A stretch of DNA of 64,000 nucleotides from Citrobacter sedlakii NBRC 105722 (GCF_000759835.1 NZ_BBNB01000003.1:124001-188000); one strand, 5' to 3'; shown: positions 1 through 8,732, counted from the first letter of the stretch. The notes: generated by a model not told the origin, from the letters alone. Numbers and translations are program-made.

Positions 1-999
1 GGCGCGGAACGTGTCGCCTGCCGCCAGCATCACCGATTTGCCCTGCTGCTCAAACTGACGCGCCAGCTTGCCGATGGTGGTGGTTTTACCGACGCCATTG
101 ACGCCCACCATCAAAATCACAAACGGCGTTTTGCCTTCCACGTTCAGCGGTTCATCGACCTTCGCCAGAATCTCGCCCATCTCATCTTTTAACAGACCGT
201 ACAGCGCTTCCGCATCACGCAGTTGCTTGCGGCTGGCGCCTTCGGTCAGGTTGGTGATGATTTTACGCGTCGTTTCCACGCCCACGTCGGCGATCAGCAA
301 TTGTTCTTCCAGCTCTTCAAACAAATCATCGTCGATTTTCTTCCCGCGGAACAGACTGATAAATCCGGAACCGAGGTTTTCTTTTGTTTTCAGAAGGCTG
401 CGCTTAAGACGGGCAAAGAAACCCTCTTTGGTCGGTTTCTCCTGCTCCTGCGCAATCTCTTCAACCGGCGCGTCTTCTTCCGCTACCGGCACCACCAGCA
501 CCGCTTCTTCTGCGGCTTCTGCCGCCAGCGCCTGCGCTTCCCGCTCTTCATCGCTCAGCGGCGGCACGTTCTGCGCCTCTTCTTCTACCGCGTCAACGAT
601 CTCAACGGTTTCGGCTTCCGCCTGCCACTCTTCCGGAGAGATTTCTTCAGCCTTTACCTCTTCCGGCAGCGGCAGTTCTTCACGTGCGGCGACCGCAAGC
701 GGTTCCACTTCCGGTTGTGGCTCGTCTGCCACGGCAGGCGGTTCAGGCTCAACCAACTGCGGCTTTTCGCTCTCCTGAACCTGTTCGGTGACCTCAACCA
801 CCTCTTGTGCAAAGTGGTCTGTCTCTTCTTTGCTGTGCGCAGGGGATTCTGCTTCTACGTCAGCTGCCGTTTCAACAGGCGTGTCTGCCTGTCGTTGTTC
901 CTCGACAACCTGCTGTTCTTCGGTTTTTTGTTCTTGTTCCTGCTCTTTTTCACCAAAGCCCAGCCAGGAAAAGAAGCCACGTTTTTTCTGTTTTGCCAT
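1..999 (-). CDS. ftsY: Signal recognition particle receptor FtsY (3' end cut by window edge)
   Basis: SRP receptor GTPase that docks ribosome-SRP complexes at the inner membrane for co-translational insertion. Read on the minus strand from ATG at 999; only the first 333 codons are present. Residues 1 to about 190 form the long acidic, Glu-rich A domain that precedes the catalytic NG domain. The N domain follows, and the G1 P-loop [10 protein letters not shown] lies near residues 297-306. The open frame runs off at base 1, so the remaining G motifs are outside the window. It is divergent from rsmD, as in E. coli (ftsEX lies beyond). Identification rests on P-loop sequence, domain order and synteny. 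Confidence 0.97.
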   Translation of the reverse strand, partial: MAKQKKRGFFSWLGFGEKEQEQEQKTEEQQVVEEQRQADTPVETAADVEAESPAHSKEETDHFAQEVVEVTEQVQESEKPQLVEPEPPAVADEPQPEVEPLAVAAREELPLPEEVKAEEISPEEWQAEAETVEIVDAVEEEAQNVPPLSDEEREAQALAAEAAEEAVLVVPVAEEDAPVEEIAQEQEKPTKEGFFARLKRSLLKTKENLGSGFISLFRGKKIDDDLFEELEEQLLIADVGVETTRKIITNLTEGASRKQLRDAEALYGLLKDEMGEILAKVDEPLNVEGKTPFVILMVGVNGVGKTTTIGKLARQFEQQGKSVMLAAGDTFRA

Positions 1000-1124
1000 C
1001 TGCGGTTACACTCCTCGCGGCTCTATATACATGGAAGCTAAAAAAATGATGAAATAGTCTATCACTTAACTTAATTTACATCACCGCCTGGAAAGACCGA
1101 ATTAGGGCGGTTTGAGCAGCAGAA

Positions 1125-1721
1125 ATGAAAAAACCGAATCACTCTGGCAGTGGCCAGATCCGCATTATTGGCGGGCAATGGCGCGGCCGCAAACTTCCGG
1201 TACCGGACAGCCCCGGCCTGCGTCCCACCACCGATCGCGTGCGCGAGACGCTGTTTAACTGGCTGGCGCCGGTAATGGTCGACGCCCGTTGTCTCGACTG
1301 TTTCGCCGGAAGCGGCGCGCTGGGGCTGGAGGCGCTGTCGCGTTACGCGGCGTCTGCTACCCTGCTGGAAATGGATCGCGCCGTCGCGCAGCAGTTACAA
1401 AAGAATTTAGCGACGCTGAAGGCAGGCAACGCAAATGTCGTAAACACGAACACACTGGCATTTCTGGCGCAGACCGGTACGCCGCACAGCGTCGTGTTTG
1501 TCGACCCGCCGTTTCGCAAGGGTCTGCTGGAAGAGACCTTACGCCTGCTGGAAAACCACGGCTGGCTGGCTGACGAGGCGTATATTTACGTAGAAAGCGA
1601 AGTGGAAAACGGTCTGCCGCCGGTGCCCAATAACTGGTCGCTGTATCGCGAGAAGGTTGCCGGACAGGTTGCCTATCGCTTGTATCAACGCGAAGCACAA
1701 GGAGAAAACGATGCTGATTAA
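1125..1721 (+). CDS. rsmD: 16S rRNA m2G966 methyltransferase RsmD
   Basis: Methylates G966 of 16S rRNA in assembled small subunits using S-adenosylmethionine. The 198-aa length equals E. coli RsmD. The SAM-binding motif I (CFAGSGALGLEAL) is at residues 59-71, the catalytic DPPF motif of guanine-N2/adenine-N6 methyltransferases at 127-130, and the conserved RPTTDRVRETLFN block at 33-45. The gene is divergent from ftsY across a 125-bp gap and overlaps yhhL by 11 bp, so the two are probably translationally coupled. Confidence 0.97.
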   Translation: MKKPNHSGSGQIRIIGGQWRGRKLPVPDSPGLRPTTDRVRETLFNWLAPVMVDARCLDCFAGSGALGLEALSRYAASATLLEMDRAVAQQLQKNLATLKAGNANVVNTNTLAFLAQTGTPHSVVFVDPPFRKGLLEETLRLLENHGWLADEAYIYVESEVENGLPPVPNNWSLYREKVAGQVAYRLYQREAQGENDAD

Positions 1722-1980
1722 TATTGGACGTTTACTGATGCTCTGCGTCTGGGCTTTTTTACTCTGGAATCTGGTGCAACCGTTTCCGCGCCCACTCAAT
1801 ATTTTTGTTAACGTCGCGCTGGTGTTTATGGCGCTGATGCACGGTATGCAACTGGCGCTACTGAAATCGACCCTGCCAAAAGACGGGCCGCAGATGAGCA
1901 ACGGGGAAAAAGTGCGTATTTTCCTGTTCGGCGTGTTTGAACTGTTGGTATGGCAGAAGAAGTTTAACGTCAAAAAATGA
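1711..1980 (+). CDS. yhhL: DUF1145 family small membrane protein YhhL
   Basis: An 89-aa inner-membrane protein of unknown function. Two hydrophobic segments (about residues 5-22 and 28-48) are followed by a short basic, Trp-containing tail ending in NVKK. The start at 1711 is preceded by AAGGAGAAAACG, a strong ribosome binding site, and gives the same length as E. coli YhhL. An upstream in-frame ATG at 1657 lies inside rsmD and is unlikely. It overlaps the end of rsmD by 11 bp and is convergent with yhhM. Confidence 0.93.
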   Translation: MLINIGRLLMLCVWAFLLWNLVQPFPRPLNIFVNVALVFMALMHGMQLALLKSTLPKDGPQMSNGEKVRIFLFGVFELLVWQKKFNVKK

Positions 1981-1988
1981 GGCTGACA

Positions 1989-2010
1989 GCCGGATGGTAT
2001 TTAATCCGGC
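1989..2010. terminator. REP-like hairpin between convergent yhhL and yhhM
   Basis: Inverted repeat GCCGGAT / ATCCGGC (1989-1995 and 2004-2010) sits just after the yhhL stop and overlaps the last codons of yhhM. It has the core of a half REP element. There is no T-run, so transcript-end stabilisation is as likely as termination. Confidence 0.5.
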
Positions 2011-2366
2011 CTGTGAACCACAAATTCGACAAACCGCGTTCCTTTAAAACTCAGCGTGCCTTTGTCGCCTACCGTCAGCGCGTGGTACTGCTGCGCGTCC
2101 AGGCGGAAGGTTTTTTCCTGTCCGCCGCGTAGCGGCTTAAAGCTCGCTTCGTATCGCATACTGGCGCCTGCGGGGGTGACCTGCTGCTGACGCGAGCGGC
2201 GGTCATTGAGCGGCTTTTCCCGCTTGTTGCTGACCATCATTGGCGCCTGTTGCAGGGGCGCAGCCTCGTTATCGGCTTTTTCCCGCCGCTGCTGCATAAA
2301 ACGAAACGAGGCGGCAATGAGAATTAACACAATGATTAAAATAAAAAAGAGCGGTGGCTTACTCAT
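2001..2366 (-). CDS. yhhM: DUF2500 domain-containing protein YhhM
   Basis: A 121-aa protein of unknown function, anchored by one N-terminal transmembrane helix (about residues 5-23, FFILIIVLILIAASF). A charged, Gln/Arg-rich linker follows, then a small beta-rich C-terminal domain (about 70-121) typical of DUF2500. It is convergent with yhhL and divergent from yhhN, as in E. coli. The function cannot be inferred from the sequence. Confidence 0.9.
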   Translation of the reverse strand: MSKPPLFFILIIVLILIAASFRFMQQRREKADNEAAPLQQAPMMVSNKREKPLNDRRSRQQQVTPAGASMRYEASFKPLRGGQEKTFRLDAQQYHALTVGDKGTLSFKGTRFVEFVVHRPD

Positions 2367-2461
2367 ACCCTTAACCCATCAGAAAATGCGGAAATCAACA
2401 TACCCTGACCGTTATGGTGTTGTCATCCGCCCTTACCCGCCTCTAAACTGAAGAGTAAGAC

Positions 2462-2480
2462 CGTAAGCATACCGCTTACG
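2462..2480. promoter_or_regulatory. Dyad in the yhhM-yhhN intergenic region
   Basis: Perfect inverted repeat CGTAAGC-N5-GCTTACG, ending 27 bp before the yhhN start, in the divergent yhhM/yhhN promoter region. It could be an operator or a 5' leader hairpin. An A-run, not a T-run, follows it on the + strand. No matching regulator is recognised. Confidence 0.35.
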
Positions 2481-2507
2481 AAAAAATAACGAATTCAAGG
2501 AACTAAG

Positions 2508-3134
2508 ATGCTTTGGTCGTTTATCGCTGTCTGCCTTTCCGCATGGCTGTTTGTGGATGCTTCTTACCGTGGCCCCGCCTGGCAACGTTGGGTCTTTAAA
2601 CCTGTCACGCTGCTTCTCCTGCTGCTGCTCGCCTGGCAAGCGCCGATGTTTGACGCTATCAGTTATCTGGTGCTGGCGGGTCTCTGTGCGTCGCTGTTAG
2701 GCGATGCGTTAACGCTCTTGCCACGTCAGCGTCTGCTGTACGCGATTGGCGCGTTTTTCCTTTCGCATCTGCTGTACACCATCTATTTCGCCAGCCAGAT
2801 GACGCTTTCATTCTTCTGGCCATTGCCGTTAGCGCTCCTGGTACTGGGCGCGCTGCTCGTCGCGGTAATCTGGTCGCGTCTTGAGGAGCTGCGCTGGCCG
2901 GTATGCACCTTCGTCGCCATGACGCTGGTCATGGTCTGGCTGGCCGGTGAACTGTGGTTTTTCCGACCCACCGCGCCCGCGCTGTCGGCGTTTATGGGGG
3001 CGGCGCTGCTGTTCCTGGGTAACATTGTCTGGCTGGGCAGTCATTACCGCCGCCGCTTTCGTGCCGACAACGCTATCGCTGCGGCCTGCTACTTCGCCGG
3101 GCATTTCCTGATCGTCCGCTCACTTTATCTCTGA
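2508..3134 (+). CDS. yhhN: YhhN/TMEM86 family membrane protein (lysoplasmalogenase-like)
   Basis: A 208-aa polytopic inner-membrane protein with about eight hydrophobic helices. It belongs to the YhhN/TMEM86 family, whose animal members hydrolyse lysoplasmalogens. The substrate in enterobacteria is unknown, since most lack plasmalogens. Recognisable family features are the acidic residue in the [10 protein letters not shown] segment near residue 65 and the [18 protein letters not shown]-terminus. The start at 2508 is preceded by AAGGAACTAAG. It lies directly upstream of zntA in the same direction, but zntA has its own regulated promoter. Confidence 0.92.
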   Translation: MLWSFIAVCLSAWLFVDASYRGPAWQRWVFKPVTLLLLLLLAWQAPMFDAISYLVLAGLCASLLGDALTLLPRQRLLYAIGAFFLSHLLYTIYFASQMTLSFFWPLPLALLVLGALLVAVIWSRLEELRWPVCTFVAMTLVMVWLAGELWFFRPTAPALSAFMGAALLFLGNIVWLGSHYRRRFRADNAIAAACYFAGHFLIVRSLYL

Positions 3135-3140
3135 TAGTGC

Positions 3141-3172
3141 TTGACTCTGGAGTCGACTCCAGAGTGTATCCT
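3141..3172 (+). promoter_or_regulatory. zntA promoter with ZntR (MerR-family) operator
   Basis: -35 TTGACT (3141-3146) and -10 TATCCT (3167-3172) are separated by 20 bp, the over-long spacer of MerR-family promoters. Bases 3144-3165 form a perfect 22-bp palindrome (ACTCTGGAGT-CG-ACTCCAGAGT after splitting at the centre) filling the spacer. ZntR bound to Zn, Cd or Pb would untwist the DNA to align the two boxes. zntR itself is not in the window. Confidence 0.93.
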
Positions 3173-3210
3173 CCGGTTAATGAGAAAATTATCATCAACC
3201 GGAGGATGCC

Positions 3211-5409
3211 ATGTCGACACCCGATACTAATGGCAAAAAAGCCCCACAATTTTCATCCTTCAGACTTGCCCCTGCGCCGCAGAAAGCCGATGCCTGCTGC
3301 TGCGACGGTGCCTGCGACTCGCCGGAAACCGTCGCTGAAACGGTAAAAGGGGCCCGTTATAGCTGGAAAATCGCCGGTATGGACTGCGCCGCCTGCGCCC
3401 GCAAAGTTGAGAACGCGGTGCGCCAGATAAGCGGCGTGAATCAGGTTCAGGTGCTGTTTGCTACCGAAAAGCTGGTGGTCGACAGCGACGGCGATCTGCG
3501 TTCACAAATCGCGCGGGCAGTGCAAAATGCGGGCTATACCCTGCAAGACGAGCAGGCCAACGCCGCCGCGCCCGAATCGCGCGTCAAAGAGAATCTGCCG
3601 CTACTGACCCTGATTGTGATGATGGCGGTCAGTTGGGGGCTGGAGCAGTTCAACCCTCCGTTCGGACAACTGGCGTTTATCGCCACCACGCTGGTCGGGT
3701 TGTATCCCATCGCCCGCCAGGCGCTGCGCCTGATGAAATCCGGCAGTTGGTTTGCCATTGAAACGCTGATGAGTGTCGCCGCCATCGGCGCGCTGTTTAT
3801 TGGCGCCACAGCGGAAGCGGCAATGGTGCTGCTGCTATTCCTGATTGGCGAGCGGTTAGAGGGATGGGCCGCCAGTCGCGCCCGCAAAGGGGTCAGCGCG
3901 CTGATGGCGCTAAAACCAGAGGTGGCAATCCGCCTGCGCGACGGCGTACGCGAAGAGGTCGCCATCAACACCTTGCAACCGGGCGATGTGATTGAAGTCG
4001 CCGCCGGAGGACGCCTGCCCGCCGACGGAAAACTGCTGTCTGCGTTCGCCAGCTTTGACGAAAGCGCCCTGACCGGCGAGTCGATCCCGGTTGAACGCGC
4101 CAGCGGCGAGAAAGTCCCGGCGGGGGCGACCAGCGTGGATCGTCTTGTCACGCTGGAGGTACTGTCGGAAGCGGGTGCCAGCGCCATAGATCGCATCCTG
4201 AAGCTGATTGAAGAAGCAGAAGAACGGCGCGCGCCCATCGAACGCTTTATCGACCGCTTCAGCCGGATTTACACGCCCGCCATCATGGTCGTCGCCCTGC
4301 TGGTGACGCTCGTTCCGCCGCTGCTGTTTGCCGGTAGCTGGCAGGAGTGGATTTATAAGGGACTGACGCTGTTACTGATTGGCTGTCCGTGCGCGCTGGT
4401 GATTTCCACCCCGGCGGCGATTACCTCCGGGCTGGCGGCGGCGGCGCGTCGCGGGGCGCTGATCAAAGGCGGCGCGGCGCTGGAACAGCTAGGACGTGTC
4501 ACGCAGGTCGCGTTTGATAAAACCGGGACGCTGACCGTAGGCAAGCCGCGCGTGACGGCAATTCATCCTGCCACGGGTATCAGCGAGGCTGAGCTGCTGG
4601 CGCTGGCGGCAGCGGTGGAGCAAGGCGCGACGCACCCGCTGGCGCAGGCGATTGTACGTGAAGCGCAACAGCGGGCGCTTACCCTCCCCGCCGCCGACGG
4701 ACAGCGCGCGCTGGTCGGTTCCGGCATTGAGGCTCGGGTCAACGGTGAGCGCGTCCTGATTAGCGCCGCCGGGAAACAGCCTGACGAGGCGTTTGCTGCG
4801 CGCATTAATCAGCTTGAACGTTCAGGTCAGACGGTCGTATTAGTGCGGCGAAATGACATCGTGCTCGGCGTTATCGCCCTCCAGGATACGCTACGGGACG
4901 ATGCCCGTACCGCCATAAGCGCACTGAACGCGCTGGGGGTTAAAGGCGTCATCCTCACCGGCGACAACCCACGCGCGGCGGCGGCCATCGCGGAGACGTT
5001 GGGACTGGATTACAAAGCGGGACTCCTGCCGGAAGACAAAGTCCAGGCGGTCAGCGCGCTGAATCAGCAGTCGCCGCTGGCGATGGTGGGCGACGGCATT
5101 AACGACGCTCCCGCGATGAAAGCCGCCGCCATCGGGATTGCGATGGGCAGCGGTACCGATGTGGCGCTGGAAACAGCAGACGCTGCGCTAACCCACAATC
5201 GTCTGACCGGACTCGTGCAAATGGTGACGCTGGCGCGGGCGACGCACGCCAATATTCGCCAGAACATCGCCATTGCGCTGGGGCTGAAGGGGATCTTCCT
5301 CGTCACCACCCTGCTCGGCATGACCGGGCTGTGGCTGGCGGTGCTGGCGGATACCGGCGCGACGGTACTGGTGACGGCTAACGCGCTGCGACTGTTGCGT
5401 CGTCGGTAA
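3211..5409 (+). CDS. zntA: Zn(II)/Cd(II)/Pb(II)-exporting P1B-type ATPase ZntA
   Basis: Pumps Zn, Cd and Pb out of the cytoplasm. The 732 aa equal the E. coli length. A Cys-rich N-terminal tail (CCCDGAC, residues 29-35) precedes one heavy-metal-associated domain with GMDCAAC at 56-62. The transmembrane CPC motif has its Cys at 392 and 394. The phosphorylated Asp is D436 in DKTGT, followed by the HP locus (THPLAQA), the GDGINDAP hinge near 628 and the metal-ligand Asp in LADTGAT near 714. The start has a strong GGAGG site 5 bp upstream and follows the ZntR-type promoter. Confidence 0.98.
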   Translation: MSTPDTNGKKAPQFSSFRLAPAPQKADACCCDGACDSPETVAETVKGARYSWKIAGMDCAACARKVENAVRQISGVNQVQVLFATEKLVVDSDGDLRSQIARAVQNAGYTLQDEQANAAAPESRVKENLPLLTLIVMMAVSWGLEQFNPPFGQLAFIATTLVGLYPIARQALRLMKSGSWFAIETLMSVAAIGALFIGATAEAAMVLLLFLIGERLEGWAASRARKGVSALMALKPEVAIRLRDGVREEVAINTLQPGDVIEVAAGGRLPADGKLLSAFASFDESALTGESIPVERASGEKVPAGATSVDRLVTLEVLSEAGASAIDRILKLIEEAEERRAPIERFIDRFSRIYTPAIMVVALLVTLVPPLLFAGSWQEWIYKGLTLLLIGCPCALVISTPAAITSGLAAAARRGALIKGGAALEQLGRVTQVAFDKTGTLTVGKPRVTAIHPATGISEAELLALAAAVEQGATHPLAQAIVREAQQRALTLPAADGQRALVGSGIEARVNGERVLISAAGKQPDEAFAARINQLERSGQTVVLVRRNDIVLGVIALQDTLRDDARTAISALNALGVKGVILTGDNPRAAAAIAETLGLDYKAGLLPEDKVQAVSALNQQSPLAMVGDGINDAPAMKAAAIGIAMGSGTDVALETADAALTHNRLTGLVQMVTLARATHANIRQNIAIALGLKGIFLVTTLLGMTGLWLAVLADTGATVLVTANALRLLRRR

Positions 5410-5414
5410 AAAAA

Positions 5415-5477
5415 GCCCGGTGGCGCTTACCGGCCCTACGCGTAGCATGACGTGTAGGCCGGATAGCGCCATCCGGC
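5415..5477. repeat. BIME (two inverted REP units) after zntA
   Basis: One REP-like unit (5415-5435) and an inverted unit with stem GCCGGAT / ATCCGGC (5458-5477) lie between convergent zntA and the TRAP permease gene. This pair structure is typical of enterobacterial bacterial interspersed mosaic elements and probably protects or ends both transcripts. Confidence 0.8.
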
Positions 5478-5485
5478 TTTGTGTC

Positions 5486-6772
5486 TTACTGCATTCCCAG
5501 AAGCCCCGGCAGCCACAGCGAGATGGCGGGGATATAGGTCACCATTGCCAGCACCACCAGCAGCAGACCGTAGAAGGGCAGCATCGCCCGCACCACGTGT
5601 TCAATTTTCTGCTTACTTACCGCGCTGGCCACAAACAGCACCGACCCGACCGGTGGGGTAATCAGTCCAATCCCCAGGTTCACCATCATAATCATGCCGA
5701 AATGCACCGGATCGATCCCTAACGCATTGGTCACCGGCAACAGCACCGGCGTCAGGATCAGGATGATCGGCGCCATATCCATCAGCGTGCCAATCAGCAG
5801 CAGCATGATGTTGAGATACATCAGGATCACGTACTTATTATCGGAAAGCGAGGTGAAGAATTCGGTGATACGCATCGGCAACTGCATATAGGTCATCACC
5901 GCGCCAAACGCCGCGGCGAAGCCGATCAAAATCATCACGATAGTGACCGTTTTCACCGTCCGGCACATCAGTTTGGGCAGCTCATTCCACTTATAGTCAC
6001 GGTAAATAAACATGGTGACGAAAAAGGCCCACAGGCAGGCCACCGCCGCCGATTCGGTGGCGGTAAAAATTCCCGACAATATACCGCCCAGAATGATCAC
6101 GACCGTCATCAACCCCCACAGCGCGTCAATGAAGATTTTCACCGCCTGGCGAAACGGGATCCGTTCACCTTTCGGGTAGCCACGCTTACGCGCAAAACAG
6201 AGGCACAGCCCCATCAGACACAGCCCGAGCAGCAGCCCCGGCAACACACCCGCGATAAACAACGTGGCGATAGAGACCGTCCCGCCCGCCGCCAGCGAGT
6301 AGATCACCGAGTTATGGCTCGGTGGAATCAAAATCGCCTGCACTGAACCGCTCGCGGTGACCGCCGCCGCGTAATCGCGCGGATAGCCCTTTTTCTCCAT
6401 CTCCGGGATCATCACGCTACCGATAGACGCCGTATCCGCCACCGACGAGCCGGAAATCGCGCCGAAAAAGGTCGAGGCGACAATGTTCACCAGCGACAAT
6501 CCGCCGCGAATAAAGCCGACGAACAGATAGGCAAAGTTGACCAGCCGCCGGGCGATTCCCCCTTCCGCCATGATCGCCCCGGCAAGAATAAAAAACGGGA
6601 TCGCCAGCAGGGTGAACTTGTTGACCCCGCTGGTGATTTGGATCATCAGCGCTTCCAGCGGTAAATCGATCCACAGCGCGCCCGCAACGGCGCTCAGGCC
6701 GACGGCAAAGGCCACTGGCATGCCCAGCGCCAGCAAAATGGCGAGGGTGAATAACAAGATAAAGGCGTCCAT
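5486..6772 (-). CDS. TRAP transporter large permease subunit (DctM-type)
   Basis: Membrane subunit that carries substrate and co-transported ion in a tripartite ATP-independent periplasmic transporter. The 428-aa protein has about 11-12 hydrophobic helices and DctM signatures: SGSSVADTASIGSVMIPEM near residue 118 and ASGSVQAILIPPSHNSVIY about 20 residues later. Its start is 10 bp after the small permease gene, in one minus-strand unit dctP-dctQ-dctM. It resembles the YiaN type. The whole transporter is absent from this position in E. coli K-12, so it is an accessory insertion between zntA and tusA. The substrate is not determinable; organic acids are typical. Confidence 0.93.
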   Translation of the reverse strand: MDAFILLFTLAILLALGMPVAFAVGLSAVAGALWIDLPLEALMIQITSGVNKFTLLAIPFFILAGAIMAEGGIARRLVNFAYLFVGFIRGGLSLVNIVASTFFGAISGSSVADTASIGSVMIPEMEKKGYPRDYAAAVTASGSVQAILIPPSHNSVIYSLAAGGTVSIATLFIAGVLPGLLLGLCLMGLCLCFARKRGYPKGERIPFRQAVKIFIDALWGLMTVVIILGGILSGIFTATESAAVACLWAFFVTMFIYRDYKWNELPKLMCRTVKTVTIVMILIGFAAAFGAVMTYMQLPMRITEFFTSLSDNKYVILMYLNIMLLLIGTLMDMAPIILILTPVLLPVTNALGIDPVHFGMIMMVNLGIGLITPPVGSVLFVASAVSKQKIEHVVRAMLPFYGLLLVVLAMVTYIPAISLWLPGLLGMQ

Positions 6773-6782
6773 TGTTCACCCC

Positions 6783-7292
6783 TTAACCGTGGTTGCCGAT
6801 CGTCACGACCGGACGGTGTTCCTGTGAGCCAAAGAACAGGCGCTCAAGGACGAAGAAAATCAGAATTGCCGAACCGATGGGCAGCGGCAGGTAGCTTTCA
6901 CCCGACGTCAGTATTGGGAATTCCGCCACTGGCTGCTCCCACAGCTCGACGCACAGCAGATAGCTGTACCAGAACATGATCAGCGAAATCATCAGCATCA
7001 ACAGATCCACCACCCGTGCGCAGGCGGTTTTCAGCACCGGCGGCAGACGGTCGGTCAGCATGTTCACCGCGATGTGCGATCCGGCGCGGTAGCCCACCGC
7101 CGCGCCGATAAAGGTAAAGGTCACCATGCAAATAATGGCGATCGGTTCCGGCCATGACTCCCCGCGATTCAGCACATAGCGCGAGAAGATGCCGATGGGG
7201 ATGACGGTGGTCATCACCAGCAGCGACACCCCCGCCACGGCCATCGCCAGCAGGTACAGGCGATCCATCCACTTCAGGTACAGTTCGGACAT
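6783..7292 (-). CDS. TRAP transporter small permease subunit (DctQ-type)
   Basis: Small, four-helix membrane partner of the DctM-type subunit. The 169-aa protein begins MSELYLKWMDRL at 7292, preceded by a GGAGGAA site, in preference to an upstream in-frame start at 7319 that would overlap the dctP stop. DctQ features are the FSRYVLNRGESWPEP segment after helix 1, GSHIAVNML in the loop before helix 3, and a C-terminal LPLPIGSAIL helix. It lies between the binding protein gene (23 bp upstream) and the large permease gene (10 bp downstream). Confidence 0.92.
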   Translation of the reverse strand: MSELYLKWMDRLYLLAMAVAGVSLLVMTTVIPIGIFSRYVLNRGESWPEPIAIICMVTFTFIGAAVGYRAGSHIAVNMLTDRLPPVLKTACARVVDLLMLMISLIMFWYSYLLCVELWEQPVAEFPILTSGESYLPLPIGSAILIFFVLERLFFGSQEHRPVVTIGNHG

Positions 7293-7315
7293 ATTTCCTC
7301 CGCAACGGGGTGGGA

Positions 7316-8287
7316 TCACTTCACAGCCGCGATAGCGTTCATCAGATCCTGGTGTTTTTCGCCATATTGCGCGCGTACCGGCTCCGTGGCTTTCACAAAC
7401 ACCGCCTTGTCGATGTCATGGAACTGGACGCCGCCTGCCTTCATTTTTTCCAGCGCCTGCTGGTTATAGGCATCCCACAGCTTGCGCTGTTCAAACTGCG
7501 CTTCACGGGCGAGAGTGAGGATTTTTTGCTGCTGGTCGGCGTTGAGCTTGTCCCATTTCACTTTCGAATAGAGCAGCATTTCTGGGGTGATAAAGTGCCC
7601 GCTAAGGGTGTAGTTTTTGGCGACCGGCAGGTAGTTATGGGCAATATAGGTGGGCGGATTGTTTTCCGCGCCGTCAATCACGCCGGTTTGCATGCCGCTA
7701 TACACTTCGCTGACGCCCATCGCCACTGAGTTCGCCCCCATATCCTTCAATGTCGCCAGCGCGACCGGACTGCCCTGAACGCGGATCTTCATACCTTTCA
7801 AATCTTCCGGTTTCGCTACCGGATTTTTTGTGATCAAGTTGCGGGTACCGGAATCCATCCAGCCTAAAAAGACCAGCCGCGATTTCGGGTTAGCAGTGAG
7901 CTTGTCGCCGATCTGCTTCCCGATATCGCCGTCGATCACCTTGTGCATATGGTCTTCGTCGCGGAACACGTACGGTAGGGTAAAGACTTCGATATCGGGC
8001 AGAATTGCCGCAACCGGCGCCATTGAGACGCGAATCATATCGATCGCCCCCATTTGCGCCTGCTCAATCATCTGTTTTTCATCCCCGAGCACGCCACCCG
8101 GAAAGACTTTGATTTCCAGCTCGCCATTGGTTTGTTGTTTTAATTTCTCGCCCATCTGCTGCACCGCCACCACGTTCGGGTAGCCTTCGGGATGGACGTC
8201 GGCGGCTTTAATCGTTTGCGCAGAAACGGCGCAGGAAAAAGCAGACAGGCACAGCACGGCCAGTAACGGCTTGAGGGTCGTTTTCAT
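7316..8287 (-). CDS. TRAP transporter periplasmic solute-binding protein (DctP-type)
   Basis: Periplasmic receptor that captures the substrate for the two membrane subunits. The 323-aa precursor has a signal peptide of about 23 residues (cleavage after AVSA). Family landmarks are the conserved ligand-carboxylate Arg R169 (MKIRVQGSPV) and the ENNP motif at 208-211. The DctP/YiaO type binds small organic acids such as keto-gulonate, uronates or C4-dicarboxylates, but the residues seen do not choose among them. It is first in its operon, with two dyads in the upstream region. No regulator gene is adjacent. Confidence 0.93.
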   Translation of the reverse strand: MKTTLKPLLAVLCLSAFSCAVSAQTIKAADVHPEGYPNVVAVQQMGEKLKQQTNGELEIKVFPGGVLGDEKQMIEQAQMGAIDMIRVSMAPVAAILPDIEVFTLPYVFRDEDHMHKVIDGDIGKQIGDKLTANPKSRLVFLGWMDSGTRNLITKNPVAKPEDLKGMKIRVQGSPVALATLKDMGANSVAMGVSEVYSGMQTGVIDGAENNPPTYIAHNYLPVAKNYTLSGHFITPEMLLYSKVKWDKLNADQQQKILTLAREAQFEQRKLWDAYNQQALEKMKAGGVQFHDIDKAVFVKATEPVRAQYGEKHQDLMNAIAAVK

Positions 8288-8312
8288 TACATGAGCTCCA
8301 GGGTAGTGAGGT

Positions 8313-8346
8313 AAGCGTTAAAACAGTGTTTTAGTTTTGTACGCTT
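8313..8346. promoter_or_regulatory. Palindromic operator candidate upstream of the TRAP operon
   Basis: A 15-bp palindrome TAAAACA-G-TGTTTTA (8319-8333) lies 32-46 bp before the dctP start. It sits inside a wider inverted repeat, AAGCGT (8313-8318) and ACGCTT (8341-8346). Such nested symmetry suits a dimeric or tetrameric repressor. No cognate regulator gene is in the window. Confidence 0.5.
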
Positions 8347-8386
8347 AAAAACTAGACTACGCCCTGAAAAGCGGAGGTGAAGCACC

Positions 8387-8400
8387 TCACAAAATTGTGA
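8387..8400. promoter_or_regulatory. Second dyad upstream of the TRAP operon
   Basis: Inverted repeat TCACAA-AA-TTGTGA about 100 bp before dctP. The half-sites face the opposite way to a CRP site (TGTGA-N6-TCACA) and the spacer is wrong, so it is not called a CRP site. It may be an upstream operator. Confidence 0.35.
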
Positions 8401-8436
8401 AGTTTTGAAACGATGGTTTAGAACTGTGATGACGTT

Positions 8437-8467
8437 AAGCCGGGCAGAAGGAAATCTTACCCGGCTT
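8437..8467. terminator. Hairpin downstream of the Hcp/immunity pair
   Basis: Perfect 8-bp stem AAGCCGGG / CCCGGCTT (8437-8444 and 8460-8467) with a 15-nt loop, ending 4 bp after the stop of the small minus-strand gene. The following T-run is poor, so it may act as a weak terminator or RNA-stabilising structure. Confidence 0.5.
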
Positions 8468-8471
8468 TGGA

Positions 8472-8732
8472 TTAAGACTCTTTTAGTTCATCCATATTTT
8501 TTATGTATTCATATCCCTTTTCAGAAACACGATATGTTGGCATTGAAGGCACTGTAGAAGGTATGAAATCAACTAAACCTTGCTCTTCAAGGTTTTTCAC
8601 AAGCCTTGCGACATTGCCAATACCATCCATTTCCCTCGAACTCATCGCACGATCAAGGGTGTACCAATTCCATTTAACATCAACCCTTGAAGCTAACAGC
8701 TTAAGGATATTAAATTCAGTTTCATTTACCAT
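8472..8732 (-). CDS. Probable immunity protein for the Hcp-toxin, winged-helix-like
   Basis: An 86-aa protein not recognised as a named family. The pattern looks like a small winged helix: an N-terminal helix (ETEFNILKLLASR), a helix-turn-helix-like stretch (GNVARLVKNLEEQGLVDF) and a short beta wing before YRVSEKGYEYI. Its start overlaps the 3' end of the hcp-toxin gene by 7 bp on the same strand, the usual layout of effector-immunity pairs. Its DNA is markedly AT-richer than the flanking backbone, a sign of transfer. A DNA-binding regulator is the alternative; position and overlap favour immunity. The role is inferred only. Confidence 0.6.
   Translation of the reverse strand: MVNETEFNILKLLASRVDVKWNWYTLDRAMSSREMDGIGNVARLVKNLEEQGLVDFIPSTVPSMPTYRVSEKGYEYIKNMDELKES

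Noticed and set aside
8387-8400. CRP binding site upstream of the TRAP operon
   Set aside because: The half-sites are TCACA-then-TGTGA, the reverse of the CRP order, and the spacer is too short.
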